Below are positions 48,310-56,710 of a DNA stretch of 64,000 nt, in pieces; positions within the stretch are counted from its first letter, which is position 1; every line of letters begins with the position of its first letter. The position numbers and the translations under genes were made by a program. Source of the DNA: Actinomycetes bacterium (GTDB lineage: Bacteria > Actinomycetota > Acidimicrobiia > Acidimicrobiales > Bog-793); the NCBI GenBank assembly GCA_021786195.1, contig JAJYNS010000064.1, positions 1-64,000 on the forward strand, given 5' to 3'. The notes under the pieces were generated by a model. It was not told the DNA's origin and searched no databases. It worked only from the letters and a program-made list of their open reading frames with translations.

Positions 48310-49505
48310 GCCCCCGCACGACCTCGACGTCGCTCGACCGCCTGCTCGCCTCGCGCGAGATCGTCGTCGCCGGGGGGCCCGGAGGGGTCGGCAAGACGAC
48401 GACCGCCGCCGCCCTCGCCGTCATGGCCTCCGTGCGCGCCAACGCGAAGGTCCTCGTCATAACCGTCGACCCTGCTCGGCGCCTCGCCGACGCCCTCGGC
48501 GTCGGAGGGATCGGCAACGCCGCGACTCGGGTGCCCCGAGAGGCGTTCGTCGCGGCGGGCGTCCAGCCCCGAGGCTCGCTGTTCGCCGCGATGCTCGACA
48601 CCAAGCAGTCCTGGGACGCCTTCGTGAGGCGGCAGGCGCCCGACAAGGCGACGGCAGAGCGGATCCTCTCCAACCCGATCTACCAGAACATCAGCGGCCG
48701 CTTCGCCCAGGGGCACGAGTACATCGCGATGGAGCGGCTCTACGAGATCCACGCCGAGGGCGAGTACGACCTCGTCGTCGTCGACACGCCGCCCACGCGC
48801 GAGGCTCTCGACTTCCTCGACGCGCCGAGGCGGATGGCGGAGTTCTTCGCCTCGAGGCTGCTGCGCTGGCTCGTGGCGCCGGCGCGCTCGCGCCTCGTGT
48901 CGCTCGCCTCGCGGCCTTTCTACCAGGTGGCAGACCGCATCCTCGGGACCCAGTTCCTCGAGGACGTGGGGGAGTTCTTCCTTTTGTTCCAGAGCATGTA
49001 CGAAGGATTCGTCGCCCGCGCCCGGGCAGTCGGGGCGCTGTTGCGCGACGAGGGGACGACCTTCATGGTCGTGACCACCCTCGAGGCGGTGCCCGCCCAC
49101 GAGGCAGCCCGCTTCGTGGCCGCGCTCGCCGAGCGGCGCCTGCATCTCGGCCTGCTCGTCGCGAACAAGGTCCTCCCGGCCAGCCTCTCCGACCCCGAGG
49201 CGGCCGTCGTCGCCGACGCGTTGCAGGCGCGCGCCGCCGAGACGGCGGCGAGGCTGGCCGAGGCGCTCGGCCTGGGCGGCGACGTCGCCCGGCTCACCCG
49301 GGTGCTCGAGGAGATCGGGCGGAGCTTCTCGAACTTCGAGCTCGTCGCGAGCCGCCAGGCGGAGCTGCTCGCCGAGATGGCCAAGGCCCACGAGGTGACG
49401 GCGACGGTACCTCACCTGCCCGGCGAGGTCAGCGGGCTTGGCGACCTCCTCGAGATCGGCCGGCGCCTGTTCTCGGCGCCCGGCGGCCGGAGCAGCCGGG
49501 GCTGA
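48306..49505 (+). CDS. ArsA/Get3-like ATPase, second of a pair
   Basis: 399 residues. Deviant Walker A VAGGPGGVGKTTTAAALAVM and VITVDPARRLADALG (switch/ATP-binding Asp). A helical insertion with LDTKQSWDAFVRR and ERILSNPIYQNISGRFAQGHEY is typical of the larger partner (Rv3680 type). VVDTPPTREALDFLDAPRRM is the switch II region. Probably forms a heterodimer with the upstream protein. GTG at 48306, 4-nt overlap. Confidence 0.87.
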   Translation: MSPRTTSTSLDRLLASREIVVAGGPGGVGKTTTAAALAVMASVRANAKVLVITVDPARRLADALGVGGIGNAATRVPREAFVAAGVQPRGSLFAAMLDTKQSWDAFVRRQAPDKATAERILSNPIYQNISGRFAQGHEYIAMERLYEIHAEGEYDLVVVDTPPTREALDFLDAPRRMAEFFASRLLRWLVAPARSRLVSLASRPFYQVADRILGTQFLEDVGEFFLLFQSMYEGFVARARAVGALLRDEGTTFMVVTTLEAVPAHEAARFVAALAERRLHLGLLVANKVLPASLSDPEAAVVADALQARAAETAARLAEALGLGGDVARLTRVLEEIGRSFSNFELVASRQAELLAEMAKAHEVTATVPHLPGEVSGLGDLLEIGRRLFSAPGGRSSRG

Positions 49506-49559
49506 GGAGGAGCCCGGGGAGCCTTCGGCCCGCCGGGAGGAGCCTCCCCGGGGCTCGCC

Positions 49560-49565
49560 TACCAT
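49560..49565 (+). promoter_or_regulatory. -10 box of leaderless PHP gene
   Basis: TACCAT, 7 nt before the TTG at 49573; no Shine-Dalgarno is suitably placed for this TTG. Confidence 0.4.
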
Positions 49566-49572
49566 TGGCCCG

Positions 49573-50469
49573 TTGCTCGACTACCACGTCCATCTCTGGC
49601 CGCACGAGGTGCGCGCGAGCTCGGAGCAGTACCGGCTCGAGCGCCTCGCCGAGCTCTGCGCTCGTGCCGCCGCGGAGGGGGTGACCGAGATCGCGCTGAC
49701 CGAGCACCTCTTCCGCTTCTCCGCGGGACGAGCCGCCGTCGGCGAGTTCTGGCGAGAGTCGCCGGACCTCTCGCTCCGGGCACGCATGGCGGAGTACTTC
49801 GACCACCACGCGACGGCCGACCTCGACGACTACGTGGAGGCCGCGTCCGCGGCGCGCGCCGCCGGCCTGCCGGTCGTCGTCGGCCTCGAGGTCGACTACT
49901 ACCCGGGGCGGATGGATCGGGTGGCGCGCCTGCTCGAGGGCTACCCCTTCGACGTGCTGCTCGGCTCCGTGCACTGGCTCGGCCTGTGGATGTTCGACGA
50001 CCTCGACGACGAGCGCTCGATGGCCGAGTGGACGAGAAGGAGCGTCGAGAGCGCCTGGCGAGGCTACACCGAGGCGCTCGAGGAGCTCGCAGCCACGAAG
50101 GCCTGTGACGTCCTCGCGCACCCCGACCTCGTGAAGGTGACCGGTCGCAGGCCCTCGGGCGCGGTGCTGGACGAGTGCACCAGCCGGATGGCGGAGGCAG
50201 CCAGGAGCTCGGGGATGGCCGCAGAGATCTCCTCCGCAGGCTGGCGCAAACCGGTGGGCGAGGCGTACCCGTCGGCATCCCTGCTCGACCGGCTGCACAC
50301 CCTCGGCGTGCCGGTGACGACCGCGTCGGACGCCCACGACCCGGCGCACGTGGCCGATCGAGCCGGCGAGCTCGCCGCGTTCGCGGAGGCGGCCGGCTAC
50401 CGGAGCCTGCGTGCGTTCCGTGGGCGGCGTGGCTACGACGTCCCGCTCCGGGCCGAGGCGCTGCGATGA
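49573..50469 (+). CDS. PHP-domain phosphoesterase (histidinol-phosphatase-like)
   Basis: 298 residues. All PHP metal ligands are visible: DYHVHLW at the N-terminus, LTEHLF, GLEVDYY, GSVHWLG, VLAHPDLVK and TASDAHDPA. This is the HisJ/K type phosphatase fold that hydrolyses histidinol phosphate or related phosphomonoesters; the lack of neighbouring his genes leaves the substrate open. I choose TTG at 49573 because the domain's first strand begins at the next codon and TACCAT sits 7 nt upstream. Its TGA overlaps the ATG of the sensor kinase. Confidence 0.82.
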   Translation: MLDYHVHLWPHEVRASSEQYRLERLAELCARAAAEGVTEIALTEHLFRFSAGRAAVGEFWRESPDLSLRARMAEYFDHHATADLDDYVEAASAARAAGLPVVVGLEVDYYPGRMDRVARLLEGYPFDVLLGSVHWLGLWMFDDLDDERSMAEWTRRSVESAWRGYTEALEELAATKACDVLAHPDLVKVTGRRPSGAVLDECTSRMAEAARSSGMAAEISSAGWRKPVGEAYPSASLLDRLHTLGVPVTTASDAHDPAHVADRAGELAAFAEAAGYRSLRAFRGRRGYDVPLRAEALR

Positions 50470-51992
50470 CCTCCCCGGCCGACCTCGCCCGCGAGTACAC
50501 CGGGCTCGACATCGGGGCGCGCCAGCATCTCGACCGGCTGATGGGCTCGTGGGGGATGCTCGCCGACCTCTCCTTCTCCGACCTGTTGCTCTACGTCCCC
50601 CTCGACCAGTTCTCCCTCGCGGTCGCCCGGCCGGCCGGCGAGGCCGGCACGGTAGGGCTGCACTTCGTCGTCCTCGGCCAGATGCGGCCGACGACCAGCG
50701 CCACGCTGTTCGAGCTCGACCTCGTCGGCCAGGTCGTCCCCGCCGCCGAGCTTCCGCTCGTGCTCGAGTCCTGGCGCCGGGGAGTGGTGATCACCGGCGC
50801 CCGCAGCGGCCAGGCGGCCGACGAGGCGGCCTGGCGGGACCAGTGCGTCCCGGTGCGTTGGCGGGGCGAGGTGGTCGGCGTGCTCGACCGGGTCTGGTCG
50901 CCGACGGGCGGCCGGCGGACGGGCGGCTTGGAGCGCGTCTACCTGAGACTGTTCGACCGGATCGCGGCGATGATCGCCGCGGGCGTCTACCCGTTCGTGA
51001 GCGACGAGGCCGACGTCGAGGAGGCGCCGCGAGTCGGCGACGGTGTGCTCGTGCTCGACGCGGAGGAGCGGATCGTCTTCGCGTCGCCGAACGCGGTGAA
51101 CGCGCTGCACCGGATGGGCATCGTCTCCACCATCCTCGGCTCGACGCTGGAGGCGCTCGGCGTGGAGGACGCGGCGGTCGCGCACGCCTTCTCGCGCCGC
51201 GTGCCGGTCATCGAGGAGCTGGAGCGGCCCCCGGACGCGATCGTGCTCCTGCGCTGCATCCCCCTCGTCGACGAAGGGGCGGTGACCGGCGGCCTCGTGC
51301 TCCTGCGGGACGTGACCGACCTGCGCCGGAGGGACCGGCTGCTGCTGTCGAAGGACGCCGCGATCCGCGAGGTGCACCACCGGGTGAAGAACAACCTCCA
51401 GACCATCTCCTCGCTGCTCCGGCTCCAGTCGCGCCGGCTCGAGGACCGCAATGCCCGGGTCGCGCTGCTCGAGGCGGAGCGCCGCATCCGGGCGATCGCC
51501 CTCGTCCACGAGATCCTCGCCCGGGAGCCCGGCGAGCAGGTGCCCTTCGGCGAGATCGTCCCGGCCCTGGTGGAGCTCGCCAAGGACGCCACCGACCCCC
51601 ACCGCCGTGTCGAGATCCGGGTCGTGGGCGACGCAGGGGACCTCGTCGCCGACGTCGCGACACCGCTCGCCGTCGTGATCGCCGAGCTGTTGCAGAACGC
51701 GGCCGAGCACGCCTTTGCCGGCGTCGCCGAGGCGGAGGCCGAGCCGGCCGTCGAGCTCTCGCTGGCCAACGACGGGTCCCGGCTCGAGGTGGAGGTGAGG
51801 GACAACGGCAGGGGCTTCCCTGAAGGCTTCGATATCGACCGGACCCGCAGCCTCGGGCTGTCGATCGTGCGCGACCTCGTGCGCAGCCAGCTGTCGGGAT
51901 CGATCGCCGTCAGCTCGGATCACGGCGCGCTCGTGCGCCTCGTCGTCCCCCTCGAGCCGGGCGCGGCCGCGCCCCTGCCCCGGGGCGCGTAG
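50466..51992 (+). CDS. PdtaS-like cytosolic sensor histidine kinase (GAF-PAS-HisKA_2)
   Basis: 508 residues, no transmembrane segment. N-terminal GAF-like domain (about 1-165), PAS domain (about 180-290; DGVLVLDAEERIVFASPNAV), then the HisKA_2 dimerisation helix with the phospho-acceptor His in IREVHHRVKNNLQTISSLLR (about residue 303). The HATPase domain has an N-box ELLQNAAEHAF and G-box DNGRGFPEGFD. In mycobacteria PdtaS (Rv3220c) works with the RNA-binding response regulator PdtaR and lies next to whiB1, as here. No pdtaR is in the window. Confidence 0.9.
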   Translation: MTSPADLAREYTGLDIGARQHLDRLMGSWGMLADLSFSDLLLYVPLDQFSLAVARPAGEAGTVGLHFVVLGQMRPTTSATLFELDLVGQVVPAAELPLVLESWRRGVVITGARSGQAADEAAWRDQCVPVRWRGEVVGVLDRVWSPTGGRRTGGLERVYLRLFDRIAAMIAAGVYPFVSDEADVEEAPRVGDGVLVLDAEERIVFASPNAVNALHRMGIVSTILGSTLEALGVEDAAVAHAFSRRVPVIEELERPPDAIVLLRCIPLVDEGAVTGGLVLLRDVTDLRRRDRLLLSKDAAIREVHHRVKNNLQTISSLLRLQSRRLEDRNARVALLEAERRIRAIALVHEILAREPGEQVPFGEIVPALVELAKDATDPHRRVEIRVVGDAGDLVADVATPLAVVIAELLQNAAEHAFAGVAEAEAEPAVELSLANDGSRLEVEVRDNGRGFPEGFDIDRTRSLGLSIVRDLVRSQLSGSIAVSSDHGALVRLVVPLEPGAAAPLPRGA

Positions 51993-52001
51993 AGCTGCCG
52001 C

Positions 52002-52292
52002 TCAGGACGCCCGGCGCTGGCGCGCAAGCCAGGCCTTGCGGAGCTTCTTTCGCTCCTCCTCCGACGCGCCGCCCCAGACCCCGGACTCCTGGTTCGTCGC
52101 GAGGGCGAACTCGAGGCAGGTCGCCTGGACCTCGCACTCCCGGCAGACCGCCTTGGCCTCGCGGATCTGGTCGATCGCCTGGCCGGTCGTCCCGATCGGG
52201 AAGAACAGATCCGGGTCGGTGTCCCGGCACGCCGCACGCTCGCGCCAGGAGTCCCCGTCCCACTCGATCGTCCTGTTCCAGCTGAGGGCCAC
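52002..52292 (-). CDS. WhiB-family [4Fe-4S] transcriptional regulator (WhiB1-like)
   Basis: 96 residues. Four cluster cysteines are present in RAACRDTDPDLFF, AVCRECEVQ and ATCLEFALA, followed by the beta-turn GVWGGASEEERKKLRK and a basic tail that contacts DNA. WhiB proteins are confined to actinobacteria and bind sigma-factor region 4. Position next to the PdtaS-like gene (9 bp, convergent) matches the mycobacterial whiB1 locus. The GTG at 52292 is preceded by GAGGAGG. The 212 bp upstream carry no other gene. Confidence 0.95.
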   Translation of the reverse strand: MALSWNRTIEWDGDSWRERAACRDTDPDLFFPIGTTGQAIDQIREAKAVCRECEVQATCLEFALATNQESGVWGGASEEERKKLRKAWLARQRRAS

Positions 52293-52504
52293 GTTGCCTC
52301 CTCGCAGTAGGCGCTCTCCCAGCGCACCCGGCAGTGCTCGTGCATCAGTTCACAAGGCGGGGCGGCCCCCCTCCCCGCCCCAGCTGCCTCCTGTAGCAGC
52401 TAGGAGCACTGGCCGAGGCGAGATGCTACGCCCGGAGGTCGAGCCGGGCAAGGCTTTCCGGGGCGCGCCCAGCAGCGCGTTCGGGCGCGGCATGCTCGTT
52501 CGTC

Positions 52505-53410
52505 GTGGCCGGAGCGCTGAGGACCCTGTCGCGGCCCGCACGGGCCGCGGTGATCGCCTCCCTGGTGGCGCTGGTCGTCGCCGGCACGGGCGCGGGCGCC
52601 GCCGGGCGGCTTGCGAGCACGGCGAGCCGAGCGCCCGGGCCGGCGTCCACGGCACGCCCGGCGGCGTCCTCGCCCAGCCGGGCGGTGACCGTCGCGGCGC
52701 GCCGGCTCGGGGCGAAGAGGCGCAAGGCTTCCCCATGGCCCCCTCCGCTCGAGCGGGCGAGCCCGGCGCATCCGATCACGATCCTCGAGGTCGGGGACTC
52801 CCTCGGCGAGGACCTCGGGATCGGGCTGTCGGCGCTGCTCGCCGGGGACCGCTCGGTGCACCTGCTCCCGGAGGCGGTCGGCTCGACCGGTCTCGCCGCC
52901 CTCTGGTACTACGACTGGCCGGTCGAGCTCGCCTCCGAGCTCGACCGCTATCATCCTCAGCTCGTCATCGTCATGCTCGGCGGCAACGACGCCCAGAGCT
53001 TCGACGTCGGCTCCGAGTACGTGGGGTTCGGCACGCCGCTGTGGCGGCGGGTCTACGGCGAGCGGGTCGCGACGATGATGCGCGAGGCGACCTCGGCCGG
53101 GGCGCACGTCCTGTGGGTCGGGATGCCGATCATGTCGCCGACCTCGGTCCTCTCCAACTCCTCGATGCAGCTCGAGAACGATGTGTACTCGAGCGAGGCG
53201 CGCCAGCACCCGGGGGTCGCGTTCATGTCGACATGGCGCCTGTTCGCCAACGCCGAGGGGCAGTACGCCGAGTACCTCCCCGACGCGAAAGGCCAGCTCG
53301 TCCAGGTCCGCGACCCCGACGGCGTGCACATCGACATCCCCGGGGGGACCGACCTCGTCGCCGGGGCCGTGCTTCGAGAGCTCGACCGGCTCTGGCACCT
53401 CGGCATCTGA
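52505..53410 (+). CDS. Exported SGNH-hydrolase-like protein (DUF459 type)
   Basis: 301 residues. A membrane anchor or signal (about 13-35) and a Pro/Ala/Arg linker precede an SGNH fold. Block I is ILEVGDSLGEDLGIGL (catalytic Ser, about residue 99), block III is VIVMLGGNDAQSF, and the Asp-His pair is DPDGVHIDIPGGTDL. Predicted extracytoplasmic esterase or acetylhydrolase; the DUF459 group is often tied to cell-wall polysaccharide O-acetylation, which is inference. The start is GTG at 52505. Confidence 0.82.
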   Translation: MAGALRTLSRPARAAVIASLVALVVAGTGAGAAGRLASTASRAPGPASTARPAASSPSRAVTVAARRLGAKRRKASPWPPPLERASPAHPITILEVGDSLGEDLGIGLSALLAGDRSVHLLPEAVGSTGLAALWYYDWPVELASELDRYHPQLVIVMLGGNDAQSFDVGSEYVGFGTPLWRRVYGERVATMMREATSAGAHVLWVGMPIMSPTSVLSNSSMQLENDVYSSEARQHPGVAFMSTWRLFANAEGQYAEYLPDAKGQLVQVRDPDGVHIDIPGGTDLVAGAVLRELDRLWHLGI

Positions 53411-53455
53411 GCCCGACGAGCCGGCCGCCGCGGCGACGGGGCGACCGGGCGGACC

Positions 53456-53938
53456 TCAGCCGGCGTGCAGTCGCTCGCGCGACGCGGTGATCTCCGCCTC
53501 GGCCGCCGAGCGGTCCGACCATGCCGCGCCCTCGACGTGCTTGTTCGGCTCGAGCGCCTTGTAGACCTCGAAGAAGTGCTGGATCATCCGGCGCTCGTGC
53601 TCGGGGATGTCCTCGAGGTCCCCGAGCGCGTCGTAGCGAGGGTCGCCGGCGGGGACGCAGATGACCTTGTCGTCCGGTCCCTTCTCGTCGGTCATCTGGA
53701 ACAGCGCGATCGGGCGGGAGCGGATGAGGCACCCGGGGAAGGTCGGCTCGGCGACCAGGACGAGCGCGTCGAGCGGATCGCCGTCTCGCCCGAGGGTGTC
53801 CTCGATGAAGCCGTAGTCGGTCGGGTAGCGCGTCGCCGTGAACAGCGTCCGGTCGAGGCGGATCCGCCCGGACTCGTGGTCGACCTCGTACTTGTTGCGC
53901 TCGCCCCTCGGGATCTCGATGACGACGTCGAACTCCAC
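53456..53938 (-). CDS. ppa: Inorganic pyrophosphatase
   Basis: 160 residues, family I soluble PPase. Signature blocks: [40 protein letters not shown] (the DGDPLD metal site), and [15 protein letters not shown]. It hydrolyses pyrophosphate to drive biosynthesis. The GTG at 53938 has GAGGAGG 6 nt upstream. A TACCAT box at 54023-54018 is a possible -10, giving a leader of roughly 75 nt. The 3' end is 45 bp from the convergent SGNH gene. Confidence 0.95.
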   Translation of the reverse strand: MEFDVVIEIPRGERNKYEVDHESGRIRLDRTLFTATRYPTDYGFIEDTLGRDGDPLDALVLVAEPTFPGCLIRSRPIALFQMTDEKGPDDKVICVPAGDPRYDALGDLEDIPEHERRMIQHFFEVYKALEPNKHVEGAAWSDRSAAEAEITASRERLHAG

Positions 53939-54029
53939 CTGCGGCCTCCTCGCGCTCTTCGACCGGACGCGGCGCACGACGCCCGGGGCCGGGCTCGTCG
54001 CGGCCGGGCCGAGCGGAATGGTAGCGAGG

Positions 54030-55034
54030 TCACCTCCGCTGCTTCGTCCCCGCGAGCCGAGCGAGGCGGGCGACGACCAGCTCGAGCACGAGGTCGCCCG
54101 GCAACCCCGTCGCGCCGCGCAGGTCGAGGTCGGCGGCCGCGAGCAGCGAGATGGCGCGGGCGACCCCCTCGCGCCCGAGCCGCCTCGACTGGGCGAGCGC
54201 CTTCCTCGCCGGGTACGGCTTGAGGCCGCTGACCTGCGCTGCCGACTGCTCGTCGGCTGCGCCGCTGCCCTCGAGGCGGAGCATCGCCCCGAAGTGGCGG
54301 TGCAGGGTCGCCACCACCTGGAGGGGGTGCCGCTCGCCGGCGTCGAGCATCCGGTGGAGCATCGCGACGGCGCGGTCGGCGTCCCCGGCGTCGATGGCGT
54401 CGGTGAGGTCCCAGGGCGCCGCGCCCCCGGCGTCGCCGAGGAAGGGCTCGAGGTCGTCGGCACCGATCCTCGCCCGCGGTCCGTACGCCGAGGCGAGCTG
54501 CTCGAGGACGCCGTCGAGCCGGGCGACGTCCTCCCCGAGGTGCGCCGCCAGGCGCTGCGAGGCGTCCGGTGCGAGCCTGACGGGCGCGTCCTTCAGCCGG
54601 GCCGCCCACCAGGCGCCTCGGGCGCTCGCGGTCGCGCCCGGCGCGGCATCGACGACCTCTCCGACGGCCCGGACCGCCTTCGCCAGCGACGCGGGGGCGG
54701 CTCGTCCGGGGTGGGCGAGCACGAGCACGGTGGTCGAGAGCGGCTCGGCGAGGTACTCGACGACGAGGCGCAGCTGCGCCGCGTCGAGGGCGCTGGTGTC
54801 GCGCAGCACGACGACTCGTCGTGCCGCGAGGAAGGGCGGGGTGCGGCAGGCCTCGAGCGCGGCGGCGACGGGGCCCAGCTCTCCTGGTCGGGGCTCGCTG
54901 CGGCCGGTCTCCCCGTACTCCTCGACCGGGGCGAGCGGCTCGCCCTCGGAGAGCCGCTCGAGGAGCGCGCTGAGCGCCTGGCTGACGAGCCCGGGATCCT
55001 CGCCCTGGACGAGGTAGGCGAGCGCTGCGCTCAT
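54030..55034 (-). CDS. holA: DNA polymerase III delta subunit
   Basis: 334 residues, the usual HolA length. The N-terminal [20 protein letters not shown] strand-helix and the [17 protein letters not shown] region resemble the AAA+-like clamp-loader delta. The C-terminal [20 protein letters not shown] and [20 protein letters not shown] are the family's collar helices. It opens the beta clamp. ATG at 55034 overlaps the folP stop by 4 nt; third gene of trx-folP2-holA. Confidence 0.88.
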   Translation of the reverse strand: MSAALAYLVQGEDPGLVSQALSALLERLSEGEPLAPVEEYGETGRSEPRPGELGPVAAALEACRTPPFLAARRVVVLRDTSALDAAQLRLVVEYLAEPLSTTVLVLAHPGRAAPASLAKAVRAVGEVVDAAPGATASARGAWWAARLKDAPVRLAPDASQRLAAHLGEDVARLDGVLEQLASAYGPRARIGADDLEPFLGDAGGAAPWDLTDAIDAGDADRAVAMLHRMLDAGERHPLQVVATLHRHFGAMLRLEGSGAADEQSAAQVSGLKPYPARKALAQSRRLGREGVARAISLLAAADLDLRGATGLPGDLVLELVVARLARLAGTKQRR

Positions 55035-55924
55035 GAGGCGAGCAGCGCGGCGAGCACGTCCGCGACTCGGCGGGTGCCGGCGACGTCGTGGACCCGCAGC
55101 ACCCGGCAGCCCCGGGCGACGCCGAGCGCGGCCGCCGCGAGCGACGCCTCCCGCCGGTCCTCGAGCGCGAGCCCGAGAAAGGCGCCGAGGAAGGTCTTGT
55201 TCGACGCCGACAGCAGCAGCACGGGGCCGATGGCCGCCAGCCGGTCCGAGGCGCGCAAGAGCTCGATTGACTGGGCCGTGGTCTTGCCAAGGTCGAGACC
55301 CGCGTCGAGGACGACCCGGTCGGCGGGGACGCCAGACTCGAGCGCCCGAGCGAGCAGCTCCCTCAGACGGCCCTCGACGGCGCCCACGACGTCGTCTCCC
55401 GGGTAGCACGGCTCGGGGTCCGCCACTCGGGGGGCGAGGCGGATGTGCGTGGCGACGACCGACGCCCCGGCCCTCGCGGCGACCTCGAGGTAGCGGGGGT
55501 CCGAGAAGCCGCTGATGTCGTTGCCGAGCACCGCCCCGGCCGCGAAAGCCGCCTCCGCAACTTCTGCGCGCCAGGTGTCGACCGAGATCGGGAGGTCGAA
55601 GCGGGCCGAGAGCGCCTCGATCGCCGGCAGGACGCGCTCGAGCTCTTCTTGGAGGGGGACCTCCGGTCCCGGGCCGGCGCGCACCCCACCGACGTCGAGA
55701 AGATCGGCGCCCTCGGCCACGCAGCGCTCGGCCCGGCGCAAGAGCGCGTCGAGGGAGTACGTCGCGCCCTGGTCGAAGAAGGAGTCCGGCGTCCGGTTGA
55801 GGATCGCCATGACGAGCGCTCGGCTCGTGCAGTCGAGGCGGCGGCCGCCGAGGGTCAGCCCGATCGGCCCGCCGGGGCGGACGACCCCGGCCCGGCCCGG
55901 CCCGGACCCGGTCCCGGCGTTCAG
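55031..55924 (-). CDS. folP2: Dihydropteroate synthase homologue (FolP2-like) with probable CTG start
   Basis: About 297 residues. LTLGGRRLDCTSRALVMAIL and NRTPDSFFDQG are the first two DHPS strands, followed by GADLLDVGGVRAGPG, DTWRAEV, GNDISGFSD and a C-terminal RVHDVAGTRR. The VRAGPG form, and SNKTFLG in place of SRKSFIG, match the second actinobacterial paralogue, FolP2, whose synthase activity is doubtful. No ATG/GTG/TTG is in frame ahead of the first strand; ATG 55810 would remove it. A CTG at 55924-55922 overlaps the thioredoxin stop in CTGA, mirroring the ATGA/GTGA junctions elsewhere, so it is my preferred start. Confidence 0.8.
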   Translation of the reverse strand: MNAGTGSGPGRAGVVRPGGPIGLTLGGRRLDCTSRALVMAILNRTPDSFFDQGATYSLDALLRRAERCVAEGADLLDVGGVRAGPGPEVPLQEELERVLPAIEALSARFDLPISVDTWRAEVAEAAFAAGAVLGNDISGFSDPRYLEVAARAGASVVATHIRLAPRVADPEPCYPGDDVVGAVEGRLRELLARALESGVPADRVVLDAGLDLGKTTAQSIELLRASDRLAAIGPVLLLSASNKTFLGAFLGLALEDRREASLAAAALGVARGCRVLRVHDVAGTRRVADVLAALLAS

Positions 55925-56631
55925 AAGAGGCGGGCAGCGAGCGAGCGGCGGTGCTGCTCGCGCCGGGGGTCGTCGGGTCGCATCGTCTCCAGGAGATCGA
56001 GGTACTCCCGGCGCGCGTCGTCGTCGTCCTTGACGCGCCCGAGCAGCTCGGCGAGCCGCTGTTCCAGGGAGCCGTCCGAGACGCCCTGGCCGGACGCGGC
56101 GAGGCGCGCGAGCGCGGCGACCCGGCGGGTCTCGGCCGTCTCCGGCACCTTCGAGAGCCATGCCAGGGCCTCTTCGCTCTCGCCCCGCTCGACGAGCAGC
56201 GAGGCGAGCTTGACGATCGCTCCCTCGTGGCCTGGCTCGAGCTCGAGCGCCCGGCGCAGCGACGCCTCGTCGCCCGCCTCGGCGAGCCGGTCGGCCTCGC
56301 TCGGCTCGGCCACGAGCCCGGCGACGAAGGCTCGCACCGCGGGCTCGGGCTTCGCGCCGACGAAACCGTCGACCACCTGGCGCCTGCTCACGGCGAAGAC
56401 CGCGGGGATCGACTGCACCCGGAAGGCGGCGGATACCTGCGGGTTCTCGTCGACGTTGACCTTCGCGAGCTCGACCGCGCCGCCCGTCGAGTCGACCACG
56501 GACTCGAGGATCGGGCCGAGGACCCGGCACGGCCCGCACCAGGGAGCCCAGAGGTCGATGACGACGGGGACCTCCTCCGAGCGCGCCATGACAGCCTGCT
56601 CGAAGGTCGCATCGGTGACGTCGACGGCCAT
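55921..56631 (-). CDS. Thioredoxin-TPR protein (CnoX/YbbN-like)
   Basis: 236 residues. A thioredoxin domain (1-110) with the active site WAPWCGPCRV (Cys32, Cys35) and the cis-Pro in QSIPAVFAV; then a TPR-type helical domain (about 115-236) with EASLRRALELEPGHEGAIVK and SEEALAWLSKVPETAETRRV. This layout matches CnoX/YbbN, chaperone-holdase proteins that hand clients to GroEL, although here the CxxC is kept, so redox activity is likely. ATG at 56631 is 6 nt after a TAGCGT box (56643-56638): leaderless. Confidence 0.88.
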   Translation of the reverse strand: MAVDVTDATFEQAVMARSEEVPVVIDLWAPWCGPCRVLGPILESVVDSTGGAVELAKVNVDENPQVSAAFRVQSIPAVFAVSRRQVVDGFVGAKPEPAVRAFVAGLVAEPSEADRLAEAGDEASLRRALELEPGHEGAIVKLASLLVERGESEEALAWLSKVPETAETRRVAALARLAASGQGVSDGSLEQRLAELLGRVKDDDDARREYLDLLETMRPDDPRREQHRRSLAARLF

Positions 56632-56637
56632 GCCCCG

Positions 56638-56643
56638 ACGCTA
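56638..56643 (-). promoter_or_regulatory. -10 box of the leaderless trx-folP2-holA operon
   Basis: TAGCGT on the minus strand, 6 nt ahead of the ATG at 56631. Confidence 0.5.
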
Positions 56644-56710
56644 CCGGCTCACCGCTCCAGACGGACGCGCTCGGCGACGTTAGGACCTGGATCGGACGCG
56701 CGAGGCTGGC

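Noticed and set aside
47353-49505. Arsenic-resistance ArsA ATPases
   Set aside because: No arsB, arsR or arsC nearby; the pair matches the actinobacterial Get3-like tandem instead.
55810-55812. ATG at 55810 as the folP2 start
   Set aside because: It would delete the first conserved beta strand (LTLGGRRLD...), although automatic gene callers would probably choose it.
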